Source: Mangrovibacter phragmitis
GTDB taxonomy: Bacteria; Pseudomonadota; Gammaproteobacteria; Enterobacterales; Enterobacteriaceae
Length of the DNA stretch: 64,000 nucleotides
Reading direction: 5' to 3'
NCBI RefSeq assembly: GCF_001655675.1
Contig: NZ_LYRP01000012.1
Span: 186,001 to 250,000, forward strand
The first letter of the stretch is position 1. Every line of letters starts with the position of its first letter. This document shows, piece after piece, positions 55,455 to 64,000 of this stretch. Both the position numbers and the translations under genes were made by a program. The notes beneath the pieces were generated by a model. That model was not told the DNA's origin and did not search any database. It saw only the letters and a list, made by a program, of their open reading frames with translations.

Positions 55455-57143
55455 ATGGCAACAACGGGCAGCAGCATATCGCAATCTCAGCGCATGACAG
55501 GCGCGCAGTTAATTGTTCACTTACTGGAACGGCAGGGGATAACCCAGGTCACCGGCATTCCTGGCGGTACCGTGTTACCGCTGTATGATGCATTAAGTGA
55601 AAGCAAACAAATTCGCCATATTCTGGCTCGCCACGAACAGGGGGCTGGTTTTATCGCCCAGGGAATGGCGCGAACCCAGGGAAAACCCGCAGTGTGTATG
55701 GCCTGCAGTGGGCCGGGCGCGACCAACCTGGTGACAGCCATTGCCGATGCCCGGCTGGATTCAATTCCACTGGTGTGTATCACCGGCCAGGTGCCGTCCG
55801 CAATGATTGGCACCGATGCGTTCCAGGAAGTGGACACTTACGGCATCTCCATTCCCATTACCAAACATAACTACCTGGTGCGCCATATCAGCGAATTGCC
55901 GCAGGTTATCAGTGACGCGTTCCGTATTGCTCAGTCTGGCCGCCCGGGCCCGGTATGGGTGGATATCCCGAAAGATATTCAGACGGCGGAAATCGACCTT
56001 GATTGCCTGCCTGAACCCGGTGTGCGCCAGGGGGCTCCGGCCTTTTCGGCTCAGGCAGTTAGTGAAGCGGCAGCGATGATTAACCAGGCAAAGCGCCCGG
56101 TACTCTACCTGGGCGGGGGGGCTATTGGGGCTGCAGAGCAGGCGCGCCAGCTGGCGGAAACAGCCAACCTGCCAACTACCATGACACTCATGGCGCTGGG
56201 TACGCTGCCTTCTCATCACCCGTTATCACTGGGGATGCTGGGGATGCATGGCGCAAGAAGCACGAACTACATTCTGCAGGAAGCAGATTTACTGGTGGTG
56301 ATGGGGGCGCGTTTTGACGACCGCGCCATTGGTAAAACGGCAGAGTTTTGCCCCAATGCCAAAATCATTCATGTGGATATCGACCGGGCGGAACTGGGGA
56401 AAATCAAACAGGCCCATGTTGCCATTCAGGGCGATGTCAGTGAGGTACTGGCGCAGTTACTGCCCCAGGTGATGCCACAACCCCGCACCGAGTGGCGCGC
56501 GCTGGTGAATGATTTACAGCGCGAGTTTCCCACCCACTTCAGCAGTGAAGACCCGTTATCGCACTATGGCCTGATCAACGCGGTTGCACAGTGTGTGGAT
56601 GACAACGCGGTGATCACCACCGATGTGGGGCAGCACCAAATGTGGGTGGCGCAGGCTTACCCGCTGAACCGCCCGCGCCAGTGGCTGACTTCCGGCGGCC
56701 TTGGCACGATGGGGTTTGGCCTGCCCGCGGCGATTGGCGCAGCACTGGCAGAACCAGAACGCACGGTGATTTGCTTTACTGGCGATGGCAGCCTGATGAT
56801 GAATATTCAGGAAATGGCAACGCTTGCGGAAAATGGCCTGAATGTGAAAATCGTGCTGATGAACAACCATGCGCTGGGCCTGGTGCATCAGCAGCAAACT
56901 CTGTTCTATAACCAGAATGTTTATGCCTGTACCTATCCTGGCATGACGCAATTCATGCCGATTGCCGCCGGGTTTGGTCTGGCAACCTGCGATTTAAATG
57001 CCGCGCCTGACCCGCAGGCTGCACTGCGCGAGGCAATTTCCCGCCCGGGGCCGTGCCTGATTCATGCCAGCATCGACCCGAATGAAAAAGTGTATCCGAT
57101 GGTACCGCCAGGTGCGGCCAATACTGAAATGGTGGGGGAATAA
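55455..57143 (+). CDS. ilvB: Acetolactate synthase I large subunit
   Basis: This 562-residue thiamine-diphosphate enzyme (E. coli IlvB, 562) makes acetolactate or acetohydroxybutyrate in valine, leucine and isoleucine synthesis. The catalytic glutamate lies in ARHEQGAGFIAQ; the ThDP-Mg motif is GDGSLMMNIQEM, extended to MNNHALGL. FDDRAIGKT and QHQMWVAQAYP follow the family. First structural gene of ilvBN. Confidence 0.97.
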   Translation: MATTGSSISQSQRMTGAQLIVHLLERQGITQVTGIPGGTVLPLYDALSESKQIRHILARHEQGAGFIAQGMARTQGKPAVCMACSGPGATNLVTAIADARLDSIPLVCITGQVPSAMIGTDAFQEVDTYGISIPITKHNYLVRHISELPQVISDAFRIAQSGRPGPVWVDIPKDIQTAEIDLDCLPEPGVRQGAPAFSAQAVSEAAAMINQAKRPVLYLGGGAIGAAEQARQLAETANLPTTMTLMALGTLPSHHPLSLGMLGMHGARSTNYILQEADLLVVMGARFDDRAIGKTAEFCPNAKIIHVDIDRAELGKIKQAHVAIQGDVSEVLAQLLPQVMPQPRTEWRALVNDLQREFPTHFSSEDPLSHYGLINAVAQCVDDNAVITTDVGQHQMWVAQAYPLNRPRQWLTSGGLGTMGFGLPAAIGAALAEPERTVICFTGDGSLMMNIQEMATLAENGLNVKIVLMNNHALGLVHQQQTLFYNQNVYACTYPGMTQFMPIAAGFGLATCDLNAAPDPQAALREAISRPGPCLIHASIDPNEKVYPMVPPGAANTEMVGE

Positions 57144-57146
57144 GCC

Positions 57147-57437
57147 ATGCAACAACAACATTGTGAAGCCGTTATCCTGGAACTAACCGTGCGTAACCAC
57201 CCGGGCGTAATGTCCCATGTGTGTGGTTTGTTTGCCCGCCGGGCCTTTAACGTTGAAGGGATTTTGTGTCTGCCACTGGAAAAGGGTGATCAGAGCCGTA
57301 TCTGGTTGCAGGTGCTTGATGACCAGCGCCTGGAACAGATGATTAGCCAGATAGATAAACTGGAAGATGTGGTACAGGTTACCCGCCATGAAGCGGATCC
57401 TGGTGTGTTTAATAAGCTGGGGCTGTTTTTCCAGTAG
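57147..57437 (+). CDS. ilvN: Acetolactate synthase I small (regulatory) subunit
   Basis: This 96-residue ACT-domain protein ([27 protein letters not shown]) confers valine feedback inhibition on IlvB. It starts three bases after the ilvB stop. Confidence 0.96.
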   Translation: MQQQHCEAVILELTVRNHPGVMSHVCGLFARRAFNVEGILCLPLEKGDQSRIWLQVLDDQRLEQMISQIDKLEDVVQVTRHEADPGVFNKLGLFFQ

Positions 57438-57598
57438 CACTTTCCCGCCTGTTCTGGCACCCGGCCGGGAGATTCACTTCCGGCCGTTAGTTTTATGCGT
57501 GCCCGCCGTTCTGCCAGCCCGTCAATTTACTGCGTTACCGGTATTTTGCCTTTCCCCAGTTTATGTCGGGGTCTTCATGCGTGTTTTTAGAAGTTTTT

Positions 57599-57620
57599 AC
57601 ATATGGAAAAACGAATATGT
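57599..57620. promoter_or_regulatory. Candidate ArsR operator
   Basis: ACATAT and ATATGT half-sites separated by 10 A-rich bases lie about 57 bases before arsR. The layout fits ArsR autoregulation; function is inferred. Confidence 0.5.
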
Positions 57621-57676
57621 TTTTGACTTTTTATATATGAAGCGCGACACTGCCTGCCAGTTACAGGAGAACCCAT

Positions 57677-58027
57677 ATGGCACAACTCACCCCGCTGGCA
57701 TTATTCAAAAATCTGTCTGATGAAACCCGTCTGAACATTATTCTGCTGCTCAGAGAGATGGGCGAAGTGTGTGTGTGCAACCTTTGTAATCTGCTGAACC
57801 AGTCGCAGCCGAAAATCTCCCGCCATCTGGGTATGTTACGGGAAAGTGGGTTATTACTGGGCCGCAAGCAAGGGAAATGGGTGCATTACCGTTTGTCGCC
57901 ACAAATACCCACATGGGCAGCGCAAGTGATTGAGCAGGCCTGGTTAAGTGAGCAGGAGACTATTCAGAGTTTAGCCCATGTTCAACGGGGGAAGAGTAGT
58001 ACAGGCTGTGGTGTGTCAGTGTGTTAA
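57677..58027 (+). CDS. arsR: Arsenical-responsive repressor ArsR
   Basis: This 116-residue winged-helix protein has the As(III) site CVCNLC in helix 3 and NQSQPKISRHLGMLRESGLL as DNA-reading helix. It represses arsRBC until arsenite binds. The C-terminus (TGCGVSVC) has two more cysteines. Confidence 0.94.
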   Translation: MAQLTPLALFKNLSDETRLNIILLLREMGEVCVCNLCNLLNQSQPKISRHLGMLRESGLLLGRKQGKWVHYRLSPQIPTWAAQVIEQAWLSEQETIQSLAHVQRGKSSTGCGVSVC

Positions 58028-58139
58028 GTATTTTCTGTTCATATTCGAATAAACATATTTAATAAGTTGAGCGGTACTGAGTGCCGGCTCATTTTTTATG
58101 GTGACTCAGAGCAGCTTTGCTGTTCTGCCTGGAGGAGTT

Positions 58140-59429
58140 ATGTTGCTGGCCGGGGCTATTTTTATCCTGACTATTGTATTGGTTATCTGGCAGCCGAAAG
58201 GCCTGGGGATTGGCTGGAGCGCTATGCTTGGCGCAATACTCGCGCTGGTGACGGGGGTGGTGCAACTCAGTGATATTCCTGTGGTGTGGCATATTGTCTG
58301 GAATGCAACAGCGACCTTTATCGCCATTATTATCATCAGCCTGTTGCTGGATGAATCCGGCTTTTTTGAATGGGCCGCGCTGCATGTGGCGCGCTGGGGA
58401 AATGGCCGTGGGCGGCTGTTATTTACCTGTATTATTTTGCTGGGTGCGGCGGTCTCTGCGTTGTTTGCCAACGATGGCGCAGCGTTGATTTTAACGCCTA
58501 TCGTTATTGCCATGCTGCTGGCGCTTGGGTTCAGCAAAGGTGCCACGCTGGCCTTTGTGATGGCGGCGGGTTTTATTGCTGATACCGCCAGCCTGCCGCT
58601 GGTGGTTTCTAACCTGGTGAATATTGTTTCTGCAGACTTCTTCCGCCTGGGGTTCAATGAATACGCCTCGGTGATGGTTCCCGTGGATATTGCCGCTATT
58701 ATTGCCACCCTGGTGATGCTGCACTGGTTTTTCCGCAAAGAAATTCCGCCTGAATATGACCTTGCCCGCCTGAAAGACCCGGCGCTGGCCATTAAAGATA
58801 AAGCCACGTTCAATACCGGCTGGGTTGTGCTGGTGCTGTTGCTGCTGGGCTTTTTTGTCCTGGAGCCAATGGGTATTCCGGTGAGTGCCATTTCTGCGGT
58901 GGGCGCGCTGGTGTTGTTTGTGGTTGCGAAGCGGGGTCATGCCATTAATACCGGTAAAGTGCTGCGTGGTGCGCCCTGGCAGATAGTGATTTTTTCGTTA
59001 GGGATGTACCTGGTGGTGTATGGCCTGCGCAACGCCGGGTTGACCAGCCATCTTTCTGATATTTTGAACTGGCTCTCTGGCTACGGGCTTTGGGCTGCAA
59101 CTCTTGGAACCGGGTTCCTGACCGCAATTCTTTCCTCCATTATGAATAACTTGCCCAGTGTGTTGGTTGGGGCGTTGTCGATTGATGGCAGTACAGCCAC
59201 GGGCGTTATCAAGGAAGCGATGGTGTACGCCAATGTGATTGGCTGCGATTTGGGGCCGAAAATCACCCCAATTGGTAGCCTGGCGACTTTGTTGTGGCTA
59301 CACGTTCTTGCGCAAAAGAATATGAGGATCACCTGGGGTGGCTACTTTCGCACTGGGGTAATCATGACATTGCCCGTTTTGTTTGTGACGCTGGCGGCAC
59401 TGGTGCTGCGCCTTTCTTTCACTTTGTAA
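58140..59429 (+). CDS. arsB: Arsenite efflux transporter ArsB
   Basis: This 429-residue, roughly 12-helix permease (E. coli ArsB, 429) exports arsenite and antimonite. Family blocks: [72 protein letters not shown]. The start at 58140 is chosen for GGAGGAG directly upstream and the matching length; the ATG at 58098 is spurious. Confidence 0.96.
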   Translation: MLLAGAIFILTIVLVIWQPKGLGIGWSAMLGAILALVTGVVQLSDIPVVWHIVWNATATFIAIIIISLLLDESGFFEWAALHVARWGNGRGRLLFTCIILLGAAVSALFANDGAALILTPIVIAMLLALGFSKGATLAFVMAAGFIADTASLPLVVSNLVNIVSADFFRLGFNEYASVMVPVDIAAIIATLVMLHWFFRKEIPPEYDLARLKDPALAIKDKATFNTGWVVLVLLLLGFFVLEPMGIPVSAISAVGALVLFVVAKRGHAINTGKVLRGAPWQIVIFSLGMYLVVYGLRNAGLTSHLSDILNWLSGYGLWAATLGTGFLTAILSSIMNNLPSVLVGALSIDGSTATGVIKEAMVYANVIGCDLGPKITPIGSLATLLWLHVLAQKNMRITWGGYFRTGVIMTLPVLFVTLAALVLRLSFTL

Positions 59430-59441
59430 TGAGATATTGCT

Positions 59442-59867
59442 ATGAGCAACATCACCATATATCACAACCCCAATTGTGGTACTTCACGCAACACGCTGGA
59501 GATGATTCGTAACAGCGGCGCAGAGCCTGACGTTATCCTTTACCTGGAAACCCCGCCTGCGCGGGATGAACTGGTTAAACTGATTGCCGATATGGGCATT
59601 TCTGTGTGGGCATTGCTGCGTAAAAATGTTGAGCCATTTACCGACCTTGGCCTGGAGGAGGGGAAGTTCTCCGACGACCAGTTGATTGATTTTATGTTGC
59701 AGTACCCCATTCTGATTAACCGCCCGATAGTTGTGACCCCACTGGGAACCCGGTTGTGCCGGCCATCTGAAGTGGTGCTGGATATTCTGCCGGGTGAGCA
59801 AAAAGGCGCGTTTGCCAAGGAAGATGGTGAGCAGGTGGTAGACAACACCGGCAAGCGGTTGAAGTAA
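59442..59867 (+). CDS. arsC: Glutaredoxin-coupled arsenate reductase ArsC
   Basis: This 141-residue enzyme reduces arsenate to arsenite. The catalytic cysteine is in NPNCGTSRNTL (Cys12), and LINRPIVVTPLGTRLCRP holds the arginines of the oxyanion pocket. It starts 13 bases after arsB. Confidence 0.96.
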   Translation: MSNITIYHNPNCGTSRNTLEMIRNSGAEPDVILYLETPPARDELVKLIADMGISVWALLRKNVEPFTDLGLEEGKFSDDQLIDFMLQYPILINRPIVVTPLGTRLCRPSEVVLDILPGEQKGAFAKEDGEQVVDNTGKRLK

Positions 59868-59890
59868 AGCCTGAGTTTAAGTAAAAAATA

Positions 59891-59936
59891 AAGGGCAATG
59901 GCTTCTGGTTACTGCCTGCGCCATTGCCTTATTTTT
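59891..59936 (+). terminator. Terminator of arsRBC
   Basis: AAGGGCAATGG pairs with CCATTGCCTT and is followed by ATTTTT. Confidence 0.8.
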
Positions 59937-60095
59937 CAGCTCGCCTGGTCAGCAAAGGGGGCTTTGTTGTAAGGCCGGTGTAATATTCCGCGCCCGAGGC
60001 CTGTATCACCGCCTTCAGTGTGCGCCATTTTTTATTGTGGCAATATTTACGCTGTATTCAGGAAGTCATTTGGATAACGCCTGAACCCCGGGCAG

Positions 60096-60869
60096 TTAAT
60101 CAATATGAGCGCAATGCTGCTGGATCACTTGTTCACCCAAAGAGCCGAATAATGCCCGGGTGGCTGAATGAAATGCCCGCAGTTGTGCAAATGCGGGCTG
60201 AATTAACTGGGGGTGTTTACGCGGTGTGAGCGTTAATTCGCATTCTGCCAAATGGCGGACAGCCTCAACGGCATTGTCGTTAATGAGCCGGGTTATTTCA
60301 TCTTCAATTTCTTTAAGCCAGCGCCGCCGCTCTGCAATGAGAAAAGGCGCATTCAGGTTCAGCAAGGTGATGGTGTAATCTGCTTTAGCAGTGTCTGCTG
60401 CAGATAACCCACTTTTAGGCTGAATACTTCCATCCAGTGGTAAATAGACAAAATAGTCACGGCAGTTTGCTGACTGCGGGGAAATAAATAAATTTGGGTT
60501 ATAGAGACTTCCTTTATGGTGCCCGGCAAATCTGGCTGAACCGGTATAGGTTTTTAAATCCTGATCTGAAAGGGCGCTGCGCAGCAGATTTAACTCATCG
60601 AACGTGCGAGTGGGAAAGAGGCTTTTGGGTTGTTCATGCTCGAAATGAGAACCAATGCCGTGGGTGTTTTGTATATCCGCTAAATTAAGCTCTGTATAAC
60701 AACACAAACCAAATTGTTCGACCAGAAGTTGGTGAAATAACGTATTACGGTTATCTCTGAAGTTTTTCCAGGCGCGCCTCGCCGCATCGTGTGTTGCCGG
60801 AATACCATTATTGGCTTGTGCCGCCGCCAGGTTGGCGTTGCCGCGCACTTGTTTTTTTATTCTGCGCAT
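60096..60869 (-). CDS. HNH endonuclease, Septu PtuB-like
   Basis: This 257-residue protein has an HNH-like core: CCYTELNL (residues 56-63), GSHFEHEQPKS (73-83) and FDELNLL (90-96), the order seen in TIGR02646-type nucleases. It overlaps the 3' end of the AAA ATPase gene by 13 bases, so they are co-translated. In Septu systems PtuA (ATPase) and PtuB (HNH) together block phage. The GC content is below that of the flanking ars and fdh genes, suggesting transfer. Confidence 0.82.
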   Translation of the reverse strand: MRRIKKQVRGNANLAAAQANNGIPATHDAARRAWKNFRDNRNTLFHQLLVEQFGLCCYTELNLADIQNTHGIGSHFEHEQPKSLFPTRTFDELNLLRSALSDQDLKTYTGSARFAGHHKGSLYNPNLFISPQSANCRDYFVYLPLDGSIQPKSGLSAADTAKADYTITLLNLNAPFLIAERRRWLKEIEDEITRLINDNAVEAVRHLAECELTLTPRKHPQLIQPAFAQLRAFHSATRALFGSLGEQVIQQHCAHID

Positions 60870-62215
60870 TTCCCTAAGAACTCCTTACGCTGAATCGCTC
60901 TGTCTGCGGCTGCCAGGTCAGAATGATGTTCGCCCATCATCTCCTGAAGGCGTGCTCTGAGCGCCAGCGCCTGGGCGCTTTTCCCCATGCCAGATTCAAT
61001 CATGACAAAGTACTCTTTGAGCATATCGCTGTGATTAAGCGGAGGGCGGGTATCCACACCCAAAACCTGGGTCAGCACATAATGGCTCTGCTCACCAAAA
61101 GTATTACCAAGTGGTTTATGAGCGGTGTGTTGGCCCAGAATTAAAATTTGCTCTTTTCTTACGGTGGTTAATACCTGGGGACTGTGAGTGGTAACAATAA
61201 ATTGCAGGCCTGGAAATGCCGCTCCAAGGTTTTGTAATACAAGCTGTTGCCACTGAGGGTGAAGATGCATATCAACTTCATCAATCAGTACCATGCCTTG
61301 TGTTTTTACTACGGCATTTTCCTGAAGATGGCTGTTGAGGCGAACACAACGGTAGGCAATATCAGCGACCATACCCACCATATTACGGACACCATCGCTG
61401 AGCATGGAAACCGGAACATTACCTTGTTCAGGATGGCTGGCGATAATTTCTTTCGCCGTTGCACTATAACGAATATTGGACCAGCCAGATGGCTGCAGTA
61501 CGGTATTAACTGCTGTTGTAATTGCCCTGAGCAGGCGGCTGCGTAATGTATTGCCTGAAACTAACGCATCAGATAACCCCGACTCTTCAAGGATTTTCAT
61601 TTTGCGCTCAAGTTCAGCAATTGTTTCATCACGTAGCCAGACGGCAAATGCAGAATAGCTGGATTCTGGGTCCATACAATCGCGATACCCTTCAAACCGG
61701 CTGGATTTACTCAGTGAAGCAACTTTTAAGGAGGAGAGTTTTTTTTGTTTCCACAAACGGCCAGTGCCGTAATAACCAAATAAAGGTAATTCTGCTGGCT
61801 TATTATCCTGCACATCTTTCTGTAGTTGTTTAGCAAAATCTTTCAGGCTTTTGACTTGAGTGGTGCGGCCTTTCAGGGTGTTCCTCACCCGGCTCCAGTT
61901 TTCGGGAAATCCGCCAGGGTAATCCTGCCAGGTGGTGCAACTAATCGTTACCGGGAATTGGTATTCCATCGCGAAGGTATCATCAGCATCTTCCCGGGTA
62001 TGTTTCGCCAGGTGAATTTCGTTGTCATGAACGCCACGATCAACCCCTGTTCCCAGTGCCGTGAAGAATTGACCATAGGCAATTGAAATGGCATCAAGAA
62101 GAGAGGTTTTTCCCTGGCCGTTCAGACCGACAAGAACATTTATGCCCGGACCAAATTCACATTCAAATTGCCGGAACCCTCTGAAATTTTCCAGAAAGAG
62201 TCGTTTCAATTTCAT
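60857..62215 (-). CDS. AAA/SMC-type ATPase, Septu PtuA-like
   Basis: This 452-residue ATPase (LKRLFLENFRGFRQFE) has Walker A GLNGQGKT at 30-37, an ABC-type signature in MLSDGVRNMV, Walker B GMVLIDEVDMHLHP and an H-loop-like VTTHSPQVL. This OLD/RecF-like layout is typical of PtuA in Septu, and also of ATPases in retron and Gabija-like systems. No reverse transcriptase is adjacent, so plain Septu fits best. Start 62215 follows family sequences; the frame to 62248 lacks a ribosome site. Confidence 0.85.
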   Translation of the reverse strand: MKLKRLFLENFRGFRQFECEFGPGINVLVGLNGQGKTSLLDAISIAYGQFFTALGTGVDRGVHDNEIHLAKHTREDADDTFAMEYQFPVTISCTTWQDYPGGFPENWSRVRNTLKGRTTQVKSLKDFAKQLQKDVQDNKPAELPLFGYYGTGRLWKQKKLSSLKVASLSKSSRFEGYRDCMDPESSYSAFAVWLRDETIAELERKMKILEESGLSDALVSGNTLRSRLLRAITTAVNTVLQPSGWSNIRYSATAKEIIASHPEQGNVPVSMLSDGVRNMVGMVADIAYRCVRLNSHLQENAVVKTQGMVLIDEVDMHLHPQWQQLVLQNLGAAFPGLQFIVTTHSPQVLTTVRKEQILILGQHTAHKPLGNTFGEQSHYVLTQVLGVDTRPPLNHSDMLKEYFVMIESGMGKSAQALALRARLQEMMGEHHSDLAAADRAIQRKEFLGKCAE

Positions 62216-62300
62216 GATAGATAACCCACAGCCCTGAAGGTTGCACAATGTGATTGTTTAAAACGTTTGCAGTCTTCTGCCAGCAAACGTTTCAGGATGG

Positions 62301-63230
62301 TTATTCCCCTTCCCCCGGGAACAGGAACGGGTTGATGCTGCTGCGGGCAAAGCCTTCCTGCTCCATGCGGGCATCCAGCACCAGGGAGGCCAGGTCATCG
62401 GCAACGGCTTCGACGTTCGGGTCTTTTTCCTGGTAGAGCACCTTCAGATAGGTGCTGCAGTCACCACAGCTTTCCGCTTTAATGGCGGCCTGTTCGCTGT
62501 CCAGAGACCAGTAGTGTAAATCGCGGGTCTGCTCGCAGTTGCTGCATTTTACCCGCACCATGTGCCACTCAGTTTCGCACAGGTTGCAGTGCAGGTAACG
62601 CAGGCCATTATTGCTACCGATATGCACCATACTGGAGACCGGCATACTGCCACAGACCGGGCAAAACTGGCGGTGTTCGCCATATTCCGCGCGGGCTTTA
62701 CCCGGAATTAACGCGGCCATTTGCGCCCAGTAGAGTGACAAGGCGGCCCAGATAAAAGGCGCTTTATCGCTGCTGACTGCCACAAAATCGCTGGCGAACA
62801 GGCTGGTTGCCATGCTCTCCAGTTCCTGCTCAGACGCCTTCTCCAGGTTTTCAATCACGGCCAGCGCCGGGCCGCTCATTTCAGGCTTCAGCTCGGCAAT
62901 CAGTGAGTGCAGGAGTTTATGCCAGTGTTTATCACGCGGCAGAGTGTGAATATCCAGCGGCGGTTTACCACTTTCGGCCGCACTGGCAATCAGGCTGGTG
63001 AGGTCCAGTTGCAGTGGGTGGTCGTACAGCACCACTTCCTGGGCATGGGCAATCAGTGCGGCAAAGCGCAGGTAATCACCCAGCGGGTTACTCTCAGCCA
63101 GTTCGCGCAGGCGTTCTGCCCGGCGGTTATAAAGATTCTTGAGTCTGGGGAATAATAACGGCGGAATCATATCCGCCGTGCGTTTTTCGCTCTTCTCCAA
63201 CTGATCTTGCGGAATAATGCGAATACTCAT
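62301..63230 (-). CDS. fdhE: Formate dehydrogenase accessory protein FdhE
   Basis: This 309-residue cytosolic protein (E. coli 309) is needed for maturation and export of formate dehydrogenase catalytic subunits. It has rubredoxin-like CxxC pairs ([26 protein letters not shown]). Last gene of the fdoGHI-fdhE operon, overlapping fdoI by four bases. Confidence 0.96.
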   Translation of the reverse strand: MSIRIIPQDQLEKSEKRTADMIPPLLFPRLKNLYNRRAERLRELAESNPLGDYLRFAALIAHAQEVVLYDHPLQLDLTSLIASAAESGKPPLDIHTLPRDKHWHKLLHSLIAELKPEMSGPALAVIENLEKASEQELESMATSLFASDFVAVSSDKAPFIWAALSLYWAQMAALIPGKARAEYGEHRQFCPVCGSMPVSSMVHIGSNNGLRYLHCNLCETEWHMVRVKCSNCEQTRDLHYWSLDSEQAAIKAESCGDCSTYLKVLYQEKDPNVEAVADDLASLVLDARMEQEGFARSSINPFLFPGEGE

Positions 63231-63862
63231 TCAGTTGATTTTTCCTGTTTCTGGCGTAATTCGCGGAACCAGCGTGGGTGGTGCTTTTTCGCCCAGGCGC
63301 TGGTAACCCAGCCCTCCACCATGGCGGTAATTGTCCCTTTCACCCACAGCGCCGCGTAGATATGCACCATGATAACCACAATCAGGGCCACTGCCGCAAA
63401 TGAATGTACCAGTAATGCGGCACGAATGAGCGGAATCGGGAAGGCGCTGGCAAAATAAGGCCGCCAGATAACCACGCCACTTGCCAGTAGCAATAGCAGG
63501 CAAATAATCGCCGCCCAGAACACACATTTCTGGCCGAAATTATAGCGCCCGGTATCGCCAACCTCCTCATTTTTCGCAATTTTATGGATATTTTTTGCCC
63601 ACAAAATGTCGTCGCGATTAATCAGGTTATGGTGCCAGTAACGGAAGAACATGATGATAAAAGACGCGAACATCACCACCCCGGCGAAGGGGTGGAGAAT
63701 ACGGGCCAGTTGCGGCGTACCAAAAATGTTCATCAGCCAGTTAAAGGAAGGGAAGAAGAACCCCAGCCCACTGACAGCCGCCAGCAAAAAACAGAACGCG
63801 GTTATCCAGTGGTTAATGCGCTCTGGCGCGGTGTAGCGCACTATTTTGTCGGACTTTTTCAT
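63227..63862 (-). CDS. fdoI: Formate dehydrogenase-O cytochrome b556 subunit
   Basis: This 211-residue membrane subunit (E. coli FdoI, 211) has four helices carrying haem-b histidines ([50 protein letters not shown]). It passes electrons from formate to quinone. ATGA overlaps with fdoH upstream and fdhE downstream. Confidence 0.96.
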   Translation of the reverse strand: MKKSDKIVRYTAPERINHWITAFCFLLAAVSGLGFFFPSFNWLMNIFGTPQLARILHPFAGVVMFASFIIMFFRYWHHNLINRDDILWAKNIHKIAKNEEVGDTGRYNFGQKCVFWAAIICLLLLLASGVVIWRPYFASAFPIPLIRAALLVHSFAAVALIVVIMVHIYAALWVKGTITAMVEGWVTSAWAKKHHPRWFRELRQKQEKSTE

Positions 63863-64000
63863 TGGCGGCCCCCGTTATGGTTACTCTGGTGGCGGTGGTT
63901 GTCCTCGTCATCATCATCCTGGTCATCGGCCCGGTTCGGGCCAACTCCTACATAGTGGAAAATACTGGCGGCGAAGGTTGCCGCAAAGCCAATAGCGGCC
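63859..64000 (-). CDS. fdoH: Formate dehydrogenase-O iron-sulfur subunit, C-terminal end only
   Basis: The last 46 or so codons read [20 protein letters not shown], then an acidic, His- and Asn-rich tail to a TGA at 63859. This matches the C-terminal membrane helix and tail of FdoH. The rest lies beyond the right edge. Confidence 0.92.
   Translation of the reverse strand, partial: AAIGFAATFAASIFHYVGVGPNRADDQDDDDEDNHRHQSNHNGGRQ

Noticed and set aside
58098-58139. N-terminal extension of ArsB
   Set aside because: The ATG at 58140 follows GGAGGAG and gives the standard 429-residue protein.
60096-62215. Retron-type Septu system
   Set aside because: No reverse transcriptase or retron-like inverted repeat RNA is adjacent; the neighbours are arsC and fdhE.

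Overview
The window is from a member of the Enterobacteriaceae. The ilvBN operon with an ivbL leader peptide, fdoHI-fdhE, selC-yicJ-yicI, dsbG, yaiI and arsRBC all encode proteins close to the enterobacterial forms, but the gene order is not that of E. coli K-12. I do not assign a genus.

Layout. (1) 1-8050, minus strand: a cellulose synthase operon, a BcsO-like small protein then bcsA-bcsB-bcsC, with no bcsZ between bcsB and bcsC. A divergent PAS/GGDEF/EAL protein with a degenerate GGDEF site (8607-10259) probably degrades the c-di-GMP that activates BcsA. (2) 10.3-15.7 kb: a pilin-like protein, a 41-residue membrane peptide, YaiI, a YhcN-family protein, DsbG, a second enolase, a universal stress protein and the internally deleted remnant of a manganese-dependent pyrophosphatase gene. 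(3) 15.7-23.6 kb, minus strand: a tightly packed operon (NTF2-like, SDR, FAD oxidase, DUF1365, Cfa-like methyltransferase, DUF2878, chalcone-isomerase-like, DUF3833, YbgA-like) behind an MlrA-like MerR regulator. A perfect inverted repeat containing TGTACA-N12-TGTACA precedes the first gene. It looks like a stress-responsive lipid-modification operon. (4) 23.6-31.7 kb: oxidoreductase/regulator pairs mixed with decayed fragments (MipA/OmpV, AraC, alcohol dehydrogenase, SDR) and a fragment of a P4-type primase gene.

(5) 31757-43171: a complete P4-family phage satellite in the 3' end of selC, bounded by 22-bp direct repeats. It carries int, vis, an Icd-like ORF, an epsilon-like ORF, cnr, the alpha primase-helicase, sid, a single-domain delta/Ogr, psu, a cos site, six alpha-type iterons at the ori1 position and two crr repeats. 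It has two AT-rich cargo genes. A KAP-type P-loop NTPase lies between cos and int, the known cargo position. A polytopic membrane protein of unknown family lies between the two crr repeats, which in P4 itself are close together. An 18-bp perfect inverted repeat lies between cos and the NTPase gene. The two cargo genes are the best candidates for undescribed biology, most likely phage interference.

(6) 43.5-55 kb: yicJ-yicI, a nitroreductase, and a PRD regulator with fructose-type PTS IIA, IIB and IIC, two class II aldolases and a ROK kinase, together a catabolic unit for an unidentified sugar. (7) 55.2-59.9 kb: ivbL-ilvB-ilvN and arsR-arsB-arsC. (8) 60.1-62.2 kb: a Septu-like (PtuA/PtuB) ATPase plus HNH nuclease pair between arsC and fdhE. 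(9) 62.3-64.0 kb: fdhE, fdoI and the 3' end of fdoH. No CRISPR array or rRNA was seen; selC is the only tRNA found.
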